64,000 bases of DNA from Actinopolyspora biskrensis (GTDB lineage Bacteria > Actinomycetota > Actinomycetes > Mycobacteriales > Pseudonocardiaceae), in contig NZ_JACBYW010000002.1 in assembly GCF_013408175.1 (NCBI RefSeq), positions 310,001 to 374,000 on the forward strand, read 5' to 3'. Of this stretch, positions 1-8,899 are shown piece after piece. The position numbers and the translations under genes are program-made. The stretch's first letter is position 1. Each line of letters begins with the position of its first letter. The notes below the pieces were generated by a model. The model had not been told where the DNA came from. It was given only the letters and a program-made list of their open reading frames with translations, and made no database searches.

Positions 1-7
1 GGAGCGT

Positions 8-1705
8 TCAACTCAATCCGACGACCTCACCGCGGTCGTCGATGTCGATCCGTTCCGCTGCGGGGCGGGAACTGAGCCCCGGCATGGTGCGGATATCGCC
101 GCAGATCGGGTAGACGAACCCGGCTCCCACCGAGGCGCGGACATCGCGTACGGGCAGCGTCCACCCAGTCGGAGCCCCGAGCAGGCTCGGGTTCGAGCTC
201 AGCGACAGATGTGTCTTGGCGACACATACCGGCAACGAACCGAAGCCGTTCTCCGCGTAGCTCTTCAGCGCTTTCGCCGCCGCGGGCTCGTAGGAGACGT
301 CCTCGGCCCCGTAGACCCGGGTGGCTATCGTCTCGATCTTGCTCCGCAGGTCGGCGGAGTCGGGATAGAGCAGCTCGAACCGGCTCGGTTCCTCGGCGGC
401 CTCGGCGACCGCCTCGGCGAGTTCGACAGCTCCCTTGCCGCCATCGCTGAAATGGGTGCTGATCGCGACCCTGGCCCCCGCCTGCTCGGCGATGTCACGG
501 ATCGCCTGGTGCTCACTGGCGTAGTCGGACGGAAAGGCGTTGACCGCCACCACCGGGGAAACACCGTGCAACCGGAGGTTGTCGATCTGCTTGCGCAGGT
601 TCGCCGCCCCGGCCAACACGTCGTCGGGGTTCTCGGCCAGCATCTCCTCCGGCAGGTCCTTGCCCGCCACCACCCGGAAACGACCGGAGTGAGCCTTGAG
701 CGCCCGGACGGTGGCCACCAGCACCGCCGCGTCCGGGCTGAGCCCGGAGTTGCGGCACTTGATGTTGAAGAACCGTTCGGCCCCCATGTCGGCGCCGAAC
801 CCCGCCTCGGTGACCACGTAGTCGGCACACCTGCTGGCTATCCGATCGGCCACGATCGAGGAGTTCCCGTGGGCGATGTTGCCGAACGGGCCCGCGTGCA
901 CCAGCACGGGGGTGTTCTCCACCGTCTGCATCAGGTTGGGCTTGATGGCCTCGCGCATGATCACCGTCATGGCTCCGGCCGCGCCGAGCTGCTCGGCGGT
1001 GACCGGCCCGCCGTCGTAGGTGTATCCGACGACGATCCGTCCGAGCCGGGCACGCATGTCGTGCAACGAGGTGGACAGCGCGAGGACCGCCATCACCTCG
1101 CTCGCCGCGGTGATGTCGAAACCCGTCTGGTGCGGTGAACCGTCGTCGTTTCCGCCCAACCCGGTCACGATGTTGCGCAGGTCCCTGTCGTTGACGTCGG
1201 TAACCCTCCGCCAGGTGATGCGACGCGGATCCAGCCCCAGCCGGTTCCCCTTGTGCAGATGGTTGTCCACCATCGCGGCCAACATGTTGTTGGCGGCGGT
1301 GACCGCGTGCATGTCCCCGGTGAGATGCAGGTTCAGTGCCTCCATCGGCACGACCTGGCTGTAACCACCGCCCGCCGCCCCACCCTTGATGCCGAAGGTG
1401 GGCCCCATGGAGGGCTGGCGGACGGTCACCGCCGAGGTCTTGCCCAGGTGGCGCAGCGCCTGGCCGAGCCCGACGGTGGTGGTCGTCTTGCCCTCCCCCA
1501 ACGGGGTGGGAGTGATGGCCGACACCAGGACGTACTTGGCACGGTTCTCCGTGCCGGCCTCCTCGAGGGCGTCCAGGGAGACCTTGGCCACGTCCCGGCC
1601 GTACGGTTCGAGCAGATGAGGAGCCAGCCCCAGCTGCGCGGCGATCTCCTCCAGCGACCTGCGCGGGGAGGATCGCGAGATGTCCAGGTCGGACGGCATG
1701 TTCAT
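8..1705 (-). CDS. fhs: formate--tetrahydrofolate ligase
   Basis: 565-aa cytosolic ligase that interconverts formate + THF + ATP and 10-formyl-THF. The P-loop TPTPLGEGKTTT is at residues 65-76, and the family signature EAGFGADMGAERF and the VATVRALK motif are both present. Length fits the family (about 555-560 aa). I chose the ATG at 1705 because GGAGGTG lies just upstream and homology begins there; the longer open frame above it reads antisense-like into the metF-like gene. The start overlaps the upstream stop by 4 nt (ATGA), so it is translationally coupled to the MetF-like reductase and the GcvT-like methyltransferase. In corynebacterial sox operons formyl-THF is handled by PurU; here Fhs can run in reverse to drain formyl groups and recover ATP, or forward. 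The function is secure; the direction of flux is inference. Confidence 0.95.
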   Translation of the reverse strand: MNMPSDLDISRSSPRRSLEEIAAQLGLAPHLLEPYGRDVAKVSLDALEEAGTENRAKYVLVSAITPTPLGEGKTTTTVGLGQALRHLGKTSAVTVRQPSMGPTFGIKGGAAGGGYSQVVPMEALNLHLTGDMHAVTAANNMLAAMVDNHLHKGNRLGLDPRRITWRRVTDVNDRDLRNIVTGLGGNDDGSPHQTGFDITAASEVMAVLALSTSLHDMRARLGRIVVGYTYDGGPVTAEQLGAAGAMTVIMREAIKPNLMQTVENTPVLVHAGPFGNIAHGNSSIVADRIASRCADYVVTEAGFGADMGAERFFNIKCRNSGLSPDAAVLVATVRALKAHSGRFRVVAGKDLPEEMLAENPDDVLAGAANLRKQIDNLRLHGVSPVVAVNAFPSDYASEHQAIRDIAEQAGARVAISTHFSDGGKGAVELAEAVAEAAEEPSRFELLYPDSADLRSKIETIATRVYGAEDVSYEPAAAKALKSYAENGFGSLPVCVAKTHLSLSSNPSLLGAPTGWTLPVRDVRASVGAGFVYPICGDIRTMPGLSSRPAAERIDIDDRGEVVGLS

Positions 1706-2547
1706 GCGGGCACCTCCTGCAAACGGTCGGCCGTTTCCATGGCCCACTGCCTGGTTTTGGTGATCTCGTTGAAGGTGAACAAGTGACAACCGGCGATGTT
1801 GTAGTCCGGATCCACGAGGTAAGGGGAGAGCTCGTCGAAGACGTTCTCCGGGGTGTAACGGGTGAGCAGCTTCCCGACCACCCCGTGCTGCTTGCGCAGG
1901 AACCTCATGGACTGCCCCAGCCCGATCTTCATCGAGATCCGCAACAGCTTGCTCGGATCGATGGAACCGGGAGCACCGATGTAGACCGGAAGGGTCACCC
2001 CTCTGGCCCGCATGGTTTTGACCCACGAGGCGATCGTGTTCGGGTCGTAGCAGATCTGTGAGACGATGTAGTCCGCGTACCGCGCCTTCTCGTCGGTGGC
2101 CTGGATCGTCATCTGGTCCGAGATGAAGGAGTGCGGTTCGGGGTAGCCGGTGATGCCCACCCGGTGCGGTCTGTTTCCGATCTCCTCCATCCCGCGGAGC
2201 AGGGAAAGCGCGTCGGTGAACCTGCCCGCGGGGTCGTCCGCGTCACCGGCGATCACGAACACCTCGGTGAGTCCCAGCGCCTCGATCCGTGCCAGCAGCT
2301 CGTCGAGATGCGCGTTGTCCCTGACGAGCCTCGCCGCCAGGTGCGGGACGACGTGCATCCCCGAACCGCGCAGTCTGGCGGCGAGATCCAGGGTGGCCTC
2401 GGTCCCCTTGGAAGGCGAGGAGGTCACGGTCACCGTCGTACCGGGGGGCAGCCCCTGCGCCTGTTCCAGTGCTCCGCGCAACGGCAGAACTTCGTAGCGA
2501 GCGTTGCGCAGGTAGTGCTGTAGCTGTTGCCGCGCGTTCGTGTTCAT
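1702..2547 (-). CDS. methylenetetrahydrofolate reductase (MetF family)
   Basis: 281-aa TIM-barrel flavoprotein of the MetF family, which interconverts 5,10-methylene-THF and 5-methyl-THF. Supporting stretches are VTSSPSKG near the N-terminus, the VFIAGD motif and the GITGYPEPH segment. Both ends overlap neighbours by 4 nt (start at 2547 over the GcvT-like stop, stop over the fhs start), so the three genes form one coupled operon. Because it lies directly behind a DmdA-like methyltransferase whose relatives release 5-methyl-THF, the likely role is oxidation of methyl-THF to methylene-THF for catabolism, not methionine supply. That role is inferred from context. The sequence is shorter and more diverged than housekeeping MetF of about 300 aa, which supports a specialised paralogue. 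Confidence 0.88.
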   Translation of the reverse strand: MNTNARQQLQHYLRNARYEVLPLRGALEQAQGLPPGTTVTVTSSPSKGTEATLDLAARLRGSGMHVVPHLAARLVRDNAHLDELLARIEALGLTEVFVIAGDADDPAGRFTDALSLLRGMEEIGNRPHRVGITGYPEPHSFISDQMTIQATDEKARYADYIVSQICYDPNTIASWVKTMRARGVTLPVYIGAPGSIDPSKLLRISMKIGLGQSMRFLRKQHGVVGKLLTRYTPENVFDELSPYLVDPDYNIAGCHLFTFNEITKTRQWAMETADRLQEVPA

Positions 2548-3755
2548 TTCGACACCGCCGCTTCTTCCTGCCGCTCGAGCTGCTTGGGGATCTGCTTGTT
2601 CGGGTCGAGGAAGGGCTTTTCGGCCACCACGGCGTCCTGCGGTCCGTGCTGGGTCTCGACGACGAGGGGAGTGCCCGTCTCGCGGTAGCTGATCGGCACC
2701 ATGGCGTAACCGATGTTGCTCTCCACCCGCGGTGAGTAGCAGGCCGAGGTGACGTCTCCGATGTGCAGGCCGTTCGGGTCCCGCACGGGGAAGGTGTCGA
2801 TCATCGAGCCGTCGTTGAAGCTGCCCACTTCCGGGCCACCGATCTTCACGCCCACCAGCCTGCGGCTGATCCCCTCGTTGTAGATGCGGGTCAGTGCCGA
2901 CTTTCCGATGAAGTCGGCCTCCTGGTTGAGGTCGACCATCCAGGTCGCCTCGAATCCGTAGCCGACCTCGAACGGGTTGGTGTCGTAGGTGATGTCGCAT
3001 CCCCAGGAGAGGATCCCGGCCTCGATCCTGCGGATGTGGCAGGGACCGATCACCTGCATGTCGTAGGGGCGGCCGGCCTCCCAGATCTTCTCCCAGAGTC
3101 GTACGCCGTCGCGGCTGGCGTTGTGCAGGTAGATCTCGTAACCGAGCTCGGCGGTGTACCCGGTCCGCGAGACGATCACTTCCATGCCGTCGAGTTCGCG
3201 GTCCACCGCGTAGTAGTAGGGGATGTCCTGGATGGACTCACCGAACAGGTCGATCATGACGTCGCGGGACTTGGGGCCCTGCACCTGCACGGGCCCCACG
3301 TCGGGTTCCCGGATCTGGACGTTCATGCCCATGCTGTAGGCGAGCCCCTTGGCCCAGAGGAGCACGTCGCTGTCGGCCAGCGACAACCAGAAGTGGTTCT
3401 CGCCGAGCCGCAGCAGCACGGGATCGTTGATGATCCCCCCGTCCTCGGAGGTGATGAACACGTACTTGCACTGCCCGACCCGGCACTTGTTGAGATCACG
3501 GGGGACCAGCATGTTGGTGAAGTCGAAGGCGTCCGGCCCGGTGATCTCGACCTGCCGCTCGACGCCGACGTCCCACAGGGTCACACCGTTCAACAGGTGC
3601 CAGTACTCGGCGACGGGGTCTCCGTAGTGCCTGGCGTGATAGGTGTGGTTGTACACGCTGTACATCCCCACCCCGTGCCTGCGCGAGGCGTAGAAGAAGG
3701 GCGACTTGCGGATGCGGGGGTACTGCAGGATCGCAGGGGTCGGGTTGATGCTCAT
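2544..3755 (-). CDS. GcvT/DmdA-like THF-dependent methyltransferase (demethylase)
   Basis: 403-aa aminomethyltransferase-fold protein with no oxidase domain. The N-terminal half has the pattern I remember from DMSP demethylase DmdA: a VYNHTYHARHYGD-type segment, YWHLLNGVTLWDVGVERQVEI split by short differences, and GQCKYVFITSEDGGIINDPV. The C-terminal part has the GcvT folate-domain RLEAG-like segment (RRIEAG) and FIGKSAL. Family members move a methyl group from a quaternary or sulfonium substrate (DMSP, methoxyaromatics, possibly betaine) to THF, giving 5-methyl-THF. It sits 99 bp downstream of dimethylglycine oxidase and is coupled (ATGA) to a MetF gene. That pairing argues for a non-oxidative methyl transfer. 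The substrate is unknown; glycine betaine and DMSP are the leading options. Confidence 0.82.
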   Translation of the reverse strand: MSINPTPAILQYPRIRKSPFFYASRRHGVGMYSVYNHTYHARHYGDPVAEYWHLLNGVTLWDVGVERQVEITGPDAFDFTNMLVPRDLNKCRVGQCKYVFITSEDGGIINDPVLLRLGENHFWLSLADSDVLLWAKGLAYSMGMNVQIREPDVGPVQVQGPKSRDVMIDLFGESIQDIPYYYAVDRELDGMEVIVSRTGYTAELGYEIYLHNASRDGVRLWEKIWEAGRPYDMQVIGPCHIRRIEAGILSWGCDITYDTNPFEVGYGFEATWMVDLNQEADFIGKSALTRIYNEGISRRLVGVKIGGPEVGSFNDGSMIDTFPVRDPNGLHIGDVTSACYSPRVESNIGYAMVPISYRETGTPLVVETQHGPQDAVVAEKPFLDPNKQIPKQLERQEEAAVSK

Positions 3756-3854
3756 GGGGGACTCCTCAAGGGGTCATCGGGTTGAACGGATCATCCCCAT
3801 CGCTTCGCGGAGGACGGTGGGGACGACGATCGGGGGGATCGGTTCGGATGCGCT

Positions 3855-6347
3855 TCAGCAGCGCATCCGTTTCATCTCGGGGTCGAAAACCGGATCGGAC
3901 ATCACCGTCGCGGGGTGCCGCTGTCCGAAGTAGGAGACCTCCACCGGAGTTCCCGCCTCGGACAACTCCGAGGGCAGCCAGGCGTAGGCCAGGCTGAGCC
4001 CGATGCTGTGGCCGTAGCCCGTGCTCGTGGTGAAGCCGCAGGCACGCCGGGCGGTCGGGTCGGGAAAGACCGGCTCGGATCCCATGACCACGGTGCCGTC
4101 GTCGACCGACAGACAGCACAACTTGCGTCGAATCGGGTTCTCGCGGCGGCGGAGAAGAGCGTCACGACCGATGAACTCGCCCTTGTCCGGTTTGACCGCG
4201 AAGGCGAGCCCGGCCTCGTCGGGAGTGTGCTCGCTCCACATGTCGCCGCCCCAGGCCCGATATCCTTTCTCCAGCCGGAGGTTGCTGAAGGCGCCTCTGC
4301 CTCCGGCGATGACGCCGTACTCGGCGCCCGCGGCGGAAAGCAGGTCCCACAGTCGGAGACCGAAATCCGCCGAAGTGTAGAGCTCCCACCCCAGTTCACC
4401 GACGTAGGACAGCCGTAGCGCGGTGACGGGGACGTCACGTACGAACATCCTTTTTGCCCGGAAGAAGCGGAATCCCTCGTGGGAGACGTCCTCGTCGGTC
4501 AACGACTGCAACACGGCCCTGGCGTAGGGGCCCCAGAGACCGATGCAGCAGGTTCCGCCGGTCGTGTCCCGCACCGTGGTCGTCTCGTCCGCGTGCTCGC
4601 GCATCCAGGCGATGTCGCGCTGCCCGTTGCAGCCGACCTGGAAGGTGTCCTCGGACAGCCGGGCCACCGTGACGTCGGAGCGAACTCCTCCGGTGGGGTC
4701 CAGCATCAGCGTGTAGGTGACGTAGCCGGGGGCGCGGTCCAGCTGGTTGGTGGTCAGCCGCTGCAGCAGGTCCAGGGCGCCGCGGCCGCTGACCTCGGCA
4801 CGGCACAGTGAGGTCATGTCGTACAGGGCGACCCGTTCGCGGGTGATCTGGTGCTCGGCTCCGACGATCGGGGACCAGTACCGACTCGCCCACTCGCCGG
4901 GGGCGACTATCTCGCGCTCGGCGGTCAGCGGTGCGTTCGACTCGAACCAGTGCGGGCGTTCCCAACCGCTGGCTTCGAGGAACACGGCGCCGAGTTCCCG
5001 CTGCCTGGGGTAGAACGGACTGGTTCGCAGCGGACGCGGGTGTTCCGGGGGCTGTTGGGGGTGGATGATGTCGTAGACCTCGCGGAAGGTCTGCGCGCTG
5101 CGCTCGGCCACGTAGCTGTCGCTGTGGGCGAAGTTCTCGAAGCGGCGTACGTCGGCGGACCGCAGGTCGGTGCCGGGGACACCGTCGGTCATCCACTCGG
5201 CCACGGCTTTGCCCACACCGGCCGAGTGAGTGATCCACACCGCTTCGGCGAGCCAGAAGTTGTCCACCTCGCGGGTCGGTCCGAGAACCGGCCCGCCGTC
5301 CGATGTGAACAGGAAGACTCCGTTCATCCCCTCGGAGATCTGGGTCCGCCGCAGCTCGGGGACGAGTTCGCGGCCGCGTTCGAACGGTTCGGCGAAGTCC
5401 TCCGGAGTGAAGGGGTGCACGGAGGACATCCCCTTCCAGCCACCGCCCTCCGGAGGAGCTTCGGTCCCTTCGCCGGGAGCGGAGGTCGGGCCGATCTCCT
5501 CCGTGGAGACCGGGATGACGCGGTGCCGGTAGGAGCCGACTCCGTAGCGGTCGTGGATCTGGCGGAAGTACATCGAGCTGTCCTGCTGCCGCAGGATCGG
5601 CTGTTCGACCTCCTCGGAACCGGCCGTGAGCCCGGGAACGGGCTCGGTGACGGCGTACTGGTGCGCCACCGGTTGCACGGGGACGGAAACTCCGGCCAGT
5701 TGTCCTACCCGGGGTCCCCAGATTCCCGCGCAGCACAGCACGGAATCGGTTTCCACGGTGCCGGCCGAGGTGTGTACGGCGTGCACTTTGCCGCCCGAGA
5801 CGTCGAAGCCGGTGACTTCGGTGTGCTCGGCGAAACGGACACCGAGCCGCTCGGCCTCGTGGGACATCGCCTCGGCCGCGCGCACGGGCTTCGCGATCCC
5901 GTCGGTGGGAACGTACAGCCCGCCGTAGATGTGGTCCGGGTCCACCTGCGGGATCTTTTCCCGCACCTCCTCAGGGGTGAGCAGTGTGCCGTGCACTCCC
6001 CACGCGGTGGCCAGGCCGAGCTTGCGGTGCAGGTCGTCCCACCGGGCCCGGGTAGTGGCCACCTCGATACCGCCCACCTGGTGGAAGCAGGGGCGGTCGT
6101 CGACGCTCAGCGAGTTGAACAGCTCGACCGTGTAGCTGGCGAGCTGGGTCATCGTCTGGGACCCGCTCGTCTGGAAGACCAGCCCGGGGGCGTGTGAGCT
6201 GGATCCTCCGGTCGCGAAAAGCGGGCCCTGCTCGATCACGAGCACGTCCGTCATCCCGCGTTGGGCGAGATGATACGCGGTACTGCATCCGACGATTCCG
6301 GCACCGATTATCACAGTGCGTGCACGCGAACCGAGCGCCGAAGCCAT
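3855..6347 (-). CDS. dimethylglycine oxidase (FAD / folate, two-domain)
   Basis: 830 aa, the same length as Arthrobacter globiformis DMGO as I remember it, and similar along its whole length. Residues 1 to about 400 are the FAD amine-oxidase half: GAGIVG at 15-20 and the SSSHAPG motif, whose His52 corresponds to the covalently flavinylated histidine of the family. Residues from about 430 are the GcvT-like folate half, with GGTCCIGLWGP, RLSYVGELGWELYTSAD and a DPxxDPxMxRxR terminus. It oxidises N,N-dimethylglycine to sarcosine; the methyl leaves as methylene-THF, with H2O2 from the oxidase reaction. The ATG at 6347 has a GGGGG-type ribosome site. It is the first gene of the leftward group, and the product sarcosine is the substrate of soxBDAG on the other side of the GntR gene. 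Confidence 0.94.
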   Translation of the reverse strand: MASALGSRARTVIIGAGIVGCSTAYHLAQRGMTDVLVIEQGPLFATGGSSSHAPGLVFQTSGSQTMTQLASYTVELFNSLSVDDRPCFHQVGGIEVATTRARWDDLHRKLGLATAWGVHGTLLTPEEVREKIPQVDPDHIYGGLYVPTDGIAKPVRAAEAMSHEAERLGVRFAEHTEVTGFDVSGGKVHAVHTSAGTVETDSVLCCAGIWGPRVGQLAGVSVPVQPVAHQYAVTEPVPGLTAGSEEVEQPILRQQDSSMYFRQIHDRYGVGSYRHRVIPVSTEEIGPTSAPGEGTEAPPEGGGWKGMSSVHPFTPEDFAEPFERGRELVPELRRTQISEGMNGVFLFTSDGGPVLGPTREVDNFWLAEAVWITHSAGVGKAVAEWMTDGVPGTDLRSADVRRFENFAHSDSYVAERSAQTFREVYDIIHPQQPPEHPRPLRTSPFYPRQRELGAVFLEASGWERPHWFESNAPLTAEREIVAPGEWASRYWSPIVGAEHQITRERVALYDMTSLCRAEVSGRGALDLLQRLTTNQLDRAPGYVTYTLMLDPTGGVRSDVTVARLSEDTFQVGCNGQRDIAWMREHADETTTVRDTTGGTCCIGLWGPYARAVLQSLTDEDVSHEGFRFFRAKRMFVRDVPVTALRLSYVGELGWELYTSADFGLRLWDLLSAAGAEYGVIAGGRGAFSNLRLEKGYRAWGGDMWSEHTPDEAGLAFAVKPDKGEFIGRDALLRRRENPIRRKLCCLSVDDGTVVMGSEPVFPDPTARRACGFTTSTGYGHSIGLSLAYAWLPSELSEAGTPVEVSYFGQRHPATVMSDPVFDPEMKRMRC

Positions 6348-6376
6348 AGCCGCCCCCTGTCGAAGTCGGGAACCGG

Positions 6377-6414
6377 TGTTGCGTTTAGAACAACAATCTG
6401 CGTCACTCGCAACA
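6377..6414. promoter_or_regulatory. inverted repeat upstream of dimethylglycine oxidase
   Basis: TGTTGCG (6377-6383) and CGCAACA (6408-6414) form perfect 7-bp arms 24 bases apart, 30-67 bp upstream of the oxidase start. This is a candidate operator for the adjacent GntR regulator. The position is good but the wide spacing keeps confidence modest. Confidence 0.4.
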
Positions 6415-6551
6415 GTGCGCCCGGTGGTCTGGGTGCGTCAAGACACACATTCGGGCGAAAGGTGGTTGTTCCGGGCAAGTGGAATCACGCGTTTGAACAG
6501 GGAGTTCCCGAACATTTCTTCGGGTTTCGGCGGCAGGGCGCGGGCGGCGCC

Positions 6552-7220
6552 TCAGATGGCCCGGCGGATGGCGCTCTCGAAGTGATCGACGTGCTCCACG
6601 GCGATGCGGTCCGCGCGTTCCCCGTCGCCGGAGACCACCGCCTTCAGCAACTCTGCGTGCTCGGTGACGTGTCCCGTCACGTCGGGCAGTCGATCGAAGA
6701 ACAGTCCCCAGATGCGCAACGCCAGGTTGTAGTACTGGCCGAGGGTGTTTTCCAGGTACCCGTTGTGGGTGCAGCGGTACAGCGTGCGGTGGACGCGCGC
6801 GTCCACGCCCATCACCGCGTCCCGTTCCTCCGGCAGGTGCTCGACCGCCCCCGCCAGCTCGCCGAGTTCCGCGCGCTCCGCTTCGGTGGCCCGTTCGGCC
6901 GCCCTGCGGGCCGCGTGTCCTTCGAGGCGGCGGCGCACATCGGCGATCAGTGCGTGGTCGGTGATGTTGACCTCGGTGACGAACGTCCCCCGGCGGGGGT
7001 AGATCGCGACGAGGGACTCGGCCGCGAGTCGTTTCACGGCCTCCCGGAAGGGGGTGCGCCCGAGGTCGAGTTCGCGGGTGAGGGCTTCCTCCTGCACTGG
7101 TGAACCGGGTTCCAGTCGTAACGAGAGGATCTCCTCCCGCAGGGTCAGGTAGGCCCGCTCCGCCTGCGAGAGGTTCCGGGGTGAGCCATCACCCGATGGG
7201 GAATTGACCGCTTCCGACAC
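6552..7220 (-). CDS. GntR family regulator, FCD subfamily
   Basis: 222-aa transcription factor. An N-terminal GntR winged helix spans about residues 18-80, with LREEILSLRLEPGSPVQEEAL and the recognition region GRTPFREAVKRL. A helical FCD effector domain follows (HRTLYRCTHNGYL, HAELLKAV). It is transcribed leftward, away from soxBDAG and toward the dimethylglycine oxidase gene 204 bp downstream. It therefore sits at the junction of both methylamine operons and most likely controls them in response to betaine, dimethylglycine or sarcosine. Effector identity is inference. The ATG at 7220 follows the divergent intergenic region that carries repeated AGTTGT elements. Confidence 0.9.
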   Translation of the reverse strand: MSEAVNSPSGDGSPRNLSQAERAYLTLREEILSLRLEPGSPVQEEALTRELDLGRTPFREAVKRLAAESLVAIYPRRGTFVTEVNITDHALIADVRRRLEGHAARRAAERATEAERAELGELAGAVEHLPEERDAVMGVDARVHRTLYRCTHNGYLENTLGQYYNLALRIWGLFFDRLPDVTGHVTEHAELLKAVVSGDGERADRIAVEHVDHFESAIRRAI

Positions 7221-7252
7221 GGCTCGTAGTCTACCGTACAGACTGACATTTC

Positions 7253-7278
7253 AGTTGTTGGTTAGTTGTGTGTAACTA
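7253..7278. promoter_or_regulatory. AGTTGT direct repeats with a TAGTT/AACTA inverted repeat
   Basis: AGTTGT occurs at 7253 and again 11 bp later at 7264. TAGTT (7263-7267) and AACTA (7274-7278) form an inverted repeat with a 6-base spacer. The stretch is AT-richer than its surroundings and lies in the divergent gntR-soxB promoter region, so it is a likely regulator site, probably for the GntR protein. Confidence 0.4.
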
Positions 7279-7389
7279 TTCGTGTGCTGTGGCCATTCAA
7301 AAGTGGACCGCAACTCACTCCGGAGTGGGAACCGGCGAATTACGAGAACACTGCGAGCAATCCGAACGCACTCCCAGCAAGGAGCCCCG

Positions 7390-8613
7390 TTGGTCGTTGA
7401 CGGACACACTTCTCCCGCTCCGGACCGGCTGTGGCGCAATCCGGAGCCGAAGAGCAACTACGACGTGGTGATCGTCGGTGCGGGTGGGCACGGGCTCGCC
7501 ACCGCCTACTACCTGGCCCGCAATCACGGTGTGACGGACATAGCCGTCCTGGAGCGCGGTTGGCTCGCGGGCGGCAACATGGCGCGCAACACCACGATCA
7601 TCCGCTCGAACTACCTCCTCGACGCCAGCGCGGCGCTCTACGATCACGCCCTGCGGCTCTGGGAGGAGCTTCCGGAGGAACTGGACCACGAGTTCCACTT
7701 CAGCCAGTGCGGAGTGCTGAACCTCGCCCACACCGAACAGGAAGCGCGGGACGCGCGCAGACGCGCCTTCGCCAACGAACTCAACGGGGTGGACGCCGAA
7801 TGGCTGACCCCGGACGAGATAGCCGAGGTGTGTCCCATCCTGGACACCTCACCGCGGTTGCGATATCCGGTGATCGGGGCCACCTACCAGCGCAGAGCCG
7901 GGGTGGCCAAACACGATCACGTCGCATGGGCGCTGGCACGCAAGTGCGACGAGATGGGCGTGGACCTCATCCAGAACTGTGAGGTCACCGGGTTCGTCAC
8001 GGCCGGCGACCGGGTGACCGGGGTGCACACGAGCAGGGGAACGATCGGTGCGGGACGGGTCGGACTGGCCGCGGCCGGTAGGACCAGCGTCCTCACGGAC
8101 ACGCTGGGGATCTCCCTGCCGCTGCAGAGCCACCCACTGCAGGCGATGGCCTCCGAGATCCTCGAACCCGTGCACCCGTGCGTGGTCATGTCCAACCACG
8201 TCCACGTCTACACCAGCCAGGCGCACAAGGGGGAGCTGGTCCTCGGAGCGGGAATAGACACCCACAACGGGTACGCGCAGCGCGGTTCGGTGCACGTGGT
8301 CGAGAACCAGCTGGCGGCGGCCGTGGAGCTGTTCCCGATCTTCGGCAGGGCACACCTGCTGCGCACCTGGGCGGGAACGGTGGACGTCACCCCCGACGCC
8401 TCTCCGATCATCGGCCCCACCCCCTACGGGAACCTCTTCGTCAACTGCGGCTGGGGAACCGGCGGATTCAAAGCCACGCCGGGGGCGGGGTGGGTGTTCG
8501 CCCACACCATCGCCACCGGAGCTCCGCACCCGCTCAACGAGCCCTACGGGATGGAGCGGTTCACGAGCGGGGCGCTCATCGACGAACACGGTGCTGCGGC
8601 CGTGGCCCACTGA
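7390..8613 (+). CDS. soxB: sarcosine oxidase beta subunit
   Basis: 407-aa catalytic subunit of heterotetrameric sarcosine oxidase (sarcosine to glycine, with the methyl passed to THF). The FAD Rossmann motif GAGGHG is at residues 30-35. KHDH contains His175, matching the histidine that carries covalent FMN in corynebacterial enzymes (reported around 173). [18 protein letters not shown] and [12 protein letters not shown] are typical SoxB stretches. I prefer the TTG at 7390 to the earlier open-frame start: AAGGAG lies 5 nt upstream and the resulting length matches the usual 405 aa or so, while the preceding 36 codons look unrelated to SoxB. It is the first gene of soxBDAG. Confidence 0.95.
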   Translation: MVVDGHTSPAPDRLWRNPEPKSNYDVVIVGAGGHGLATAYYLARNHGVTDIAVLERGWLAGGNMARNTTIIRSNYLLDASAALYDHALRLWEELPEELDHEFHFSQCGVLNLAHTEQEARDARRRAFANELNGVDAEWLTPDEIAEVCPILDTSPRLRYPVIGATYQRRAGVAKHDHVAWALARKCDEMGVDLIQNCEVTGFVTAGDRVTGVHTSRGTIGAGRVGLAAAGRTSVLTDTLGISLPLQSHPLQAMASEILEPVHPCVVMSNHVHVYTSQAHKGELVLGAGIDTHNGYAQRGSVHVVENQLAAAVELFPIFGRAHLLRTWAGTVDVTPDASPIIGPTPYGNLFVNCGWGTGGFKATPGAGWVFAHTIATGAPHPLNEPYGMERFTSGALIDEHGAAAVAH

Positions 8614-8625
8614 GGGGGGAGATCA

Positions 8626-8895
8626 ATGCTGCTCATCCGATGCCCGTGGTGCGGAGACCGCGACGAGGTCGAGTTCCGCTACGGAGGACAGGCCGATGTC
8701 GCCTATCCGACCGATCCCCACGAGCTCGACGACGCCGAGTGGGGGAACTTCCTGTTCGTGAGAGCGAACCCGATGGGGGCACTCACAGAGCGCTGGGTGC
8801 ACACCGCCGGTTGCCGCCGGTGGTTCTCCGTCGTCCGTGACACCGCGACCAACGAGATGACGCCGGACATCCCCCGGCGCCGGGAAAGTCGGTAG
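8626..8895 (+). CDS. soxD: sarcosine oxidase delta subunit
   Basis: 89-aa zinc-binding small subunit. The known zinc ligands of the family are all at their expected places: Cys6 and Cys9 in CPWCG, then His59 and Cys63 in HTAGC. The ATG at 8626 has a GGGGGAG ribosome site. It sits 12 bp after soxB and 4 bp before soxA, in the standard B-D-A-G order. It is structural in the heterotetramer. Confidence 0.96.
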   Translation: MLLIRCPWCGDRDEVEFRYGGQADVAYPTDPHELDDAEWGNFLFVRANPMGALTERWVHTAGCRRWFSVVRDTATNEMTPDIPRRRESR

Positions 8896-8899
8896 CGCC

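Noticed and set aside
7282-7389. The extra N-terminal 36 codons of the soxB frame.
   Set aside because: No ribosome site at its start and no similarity to SoxB; the TTG at 7390 has AAGGAG and gives the expected length.
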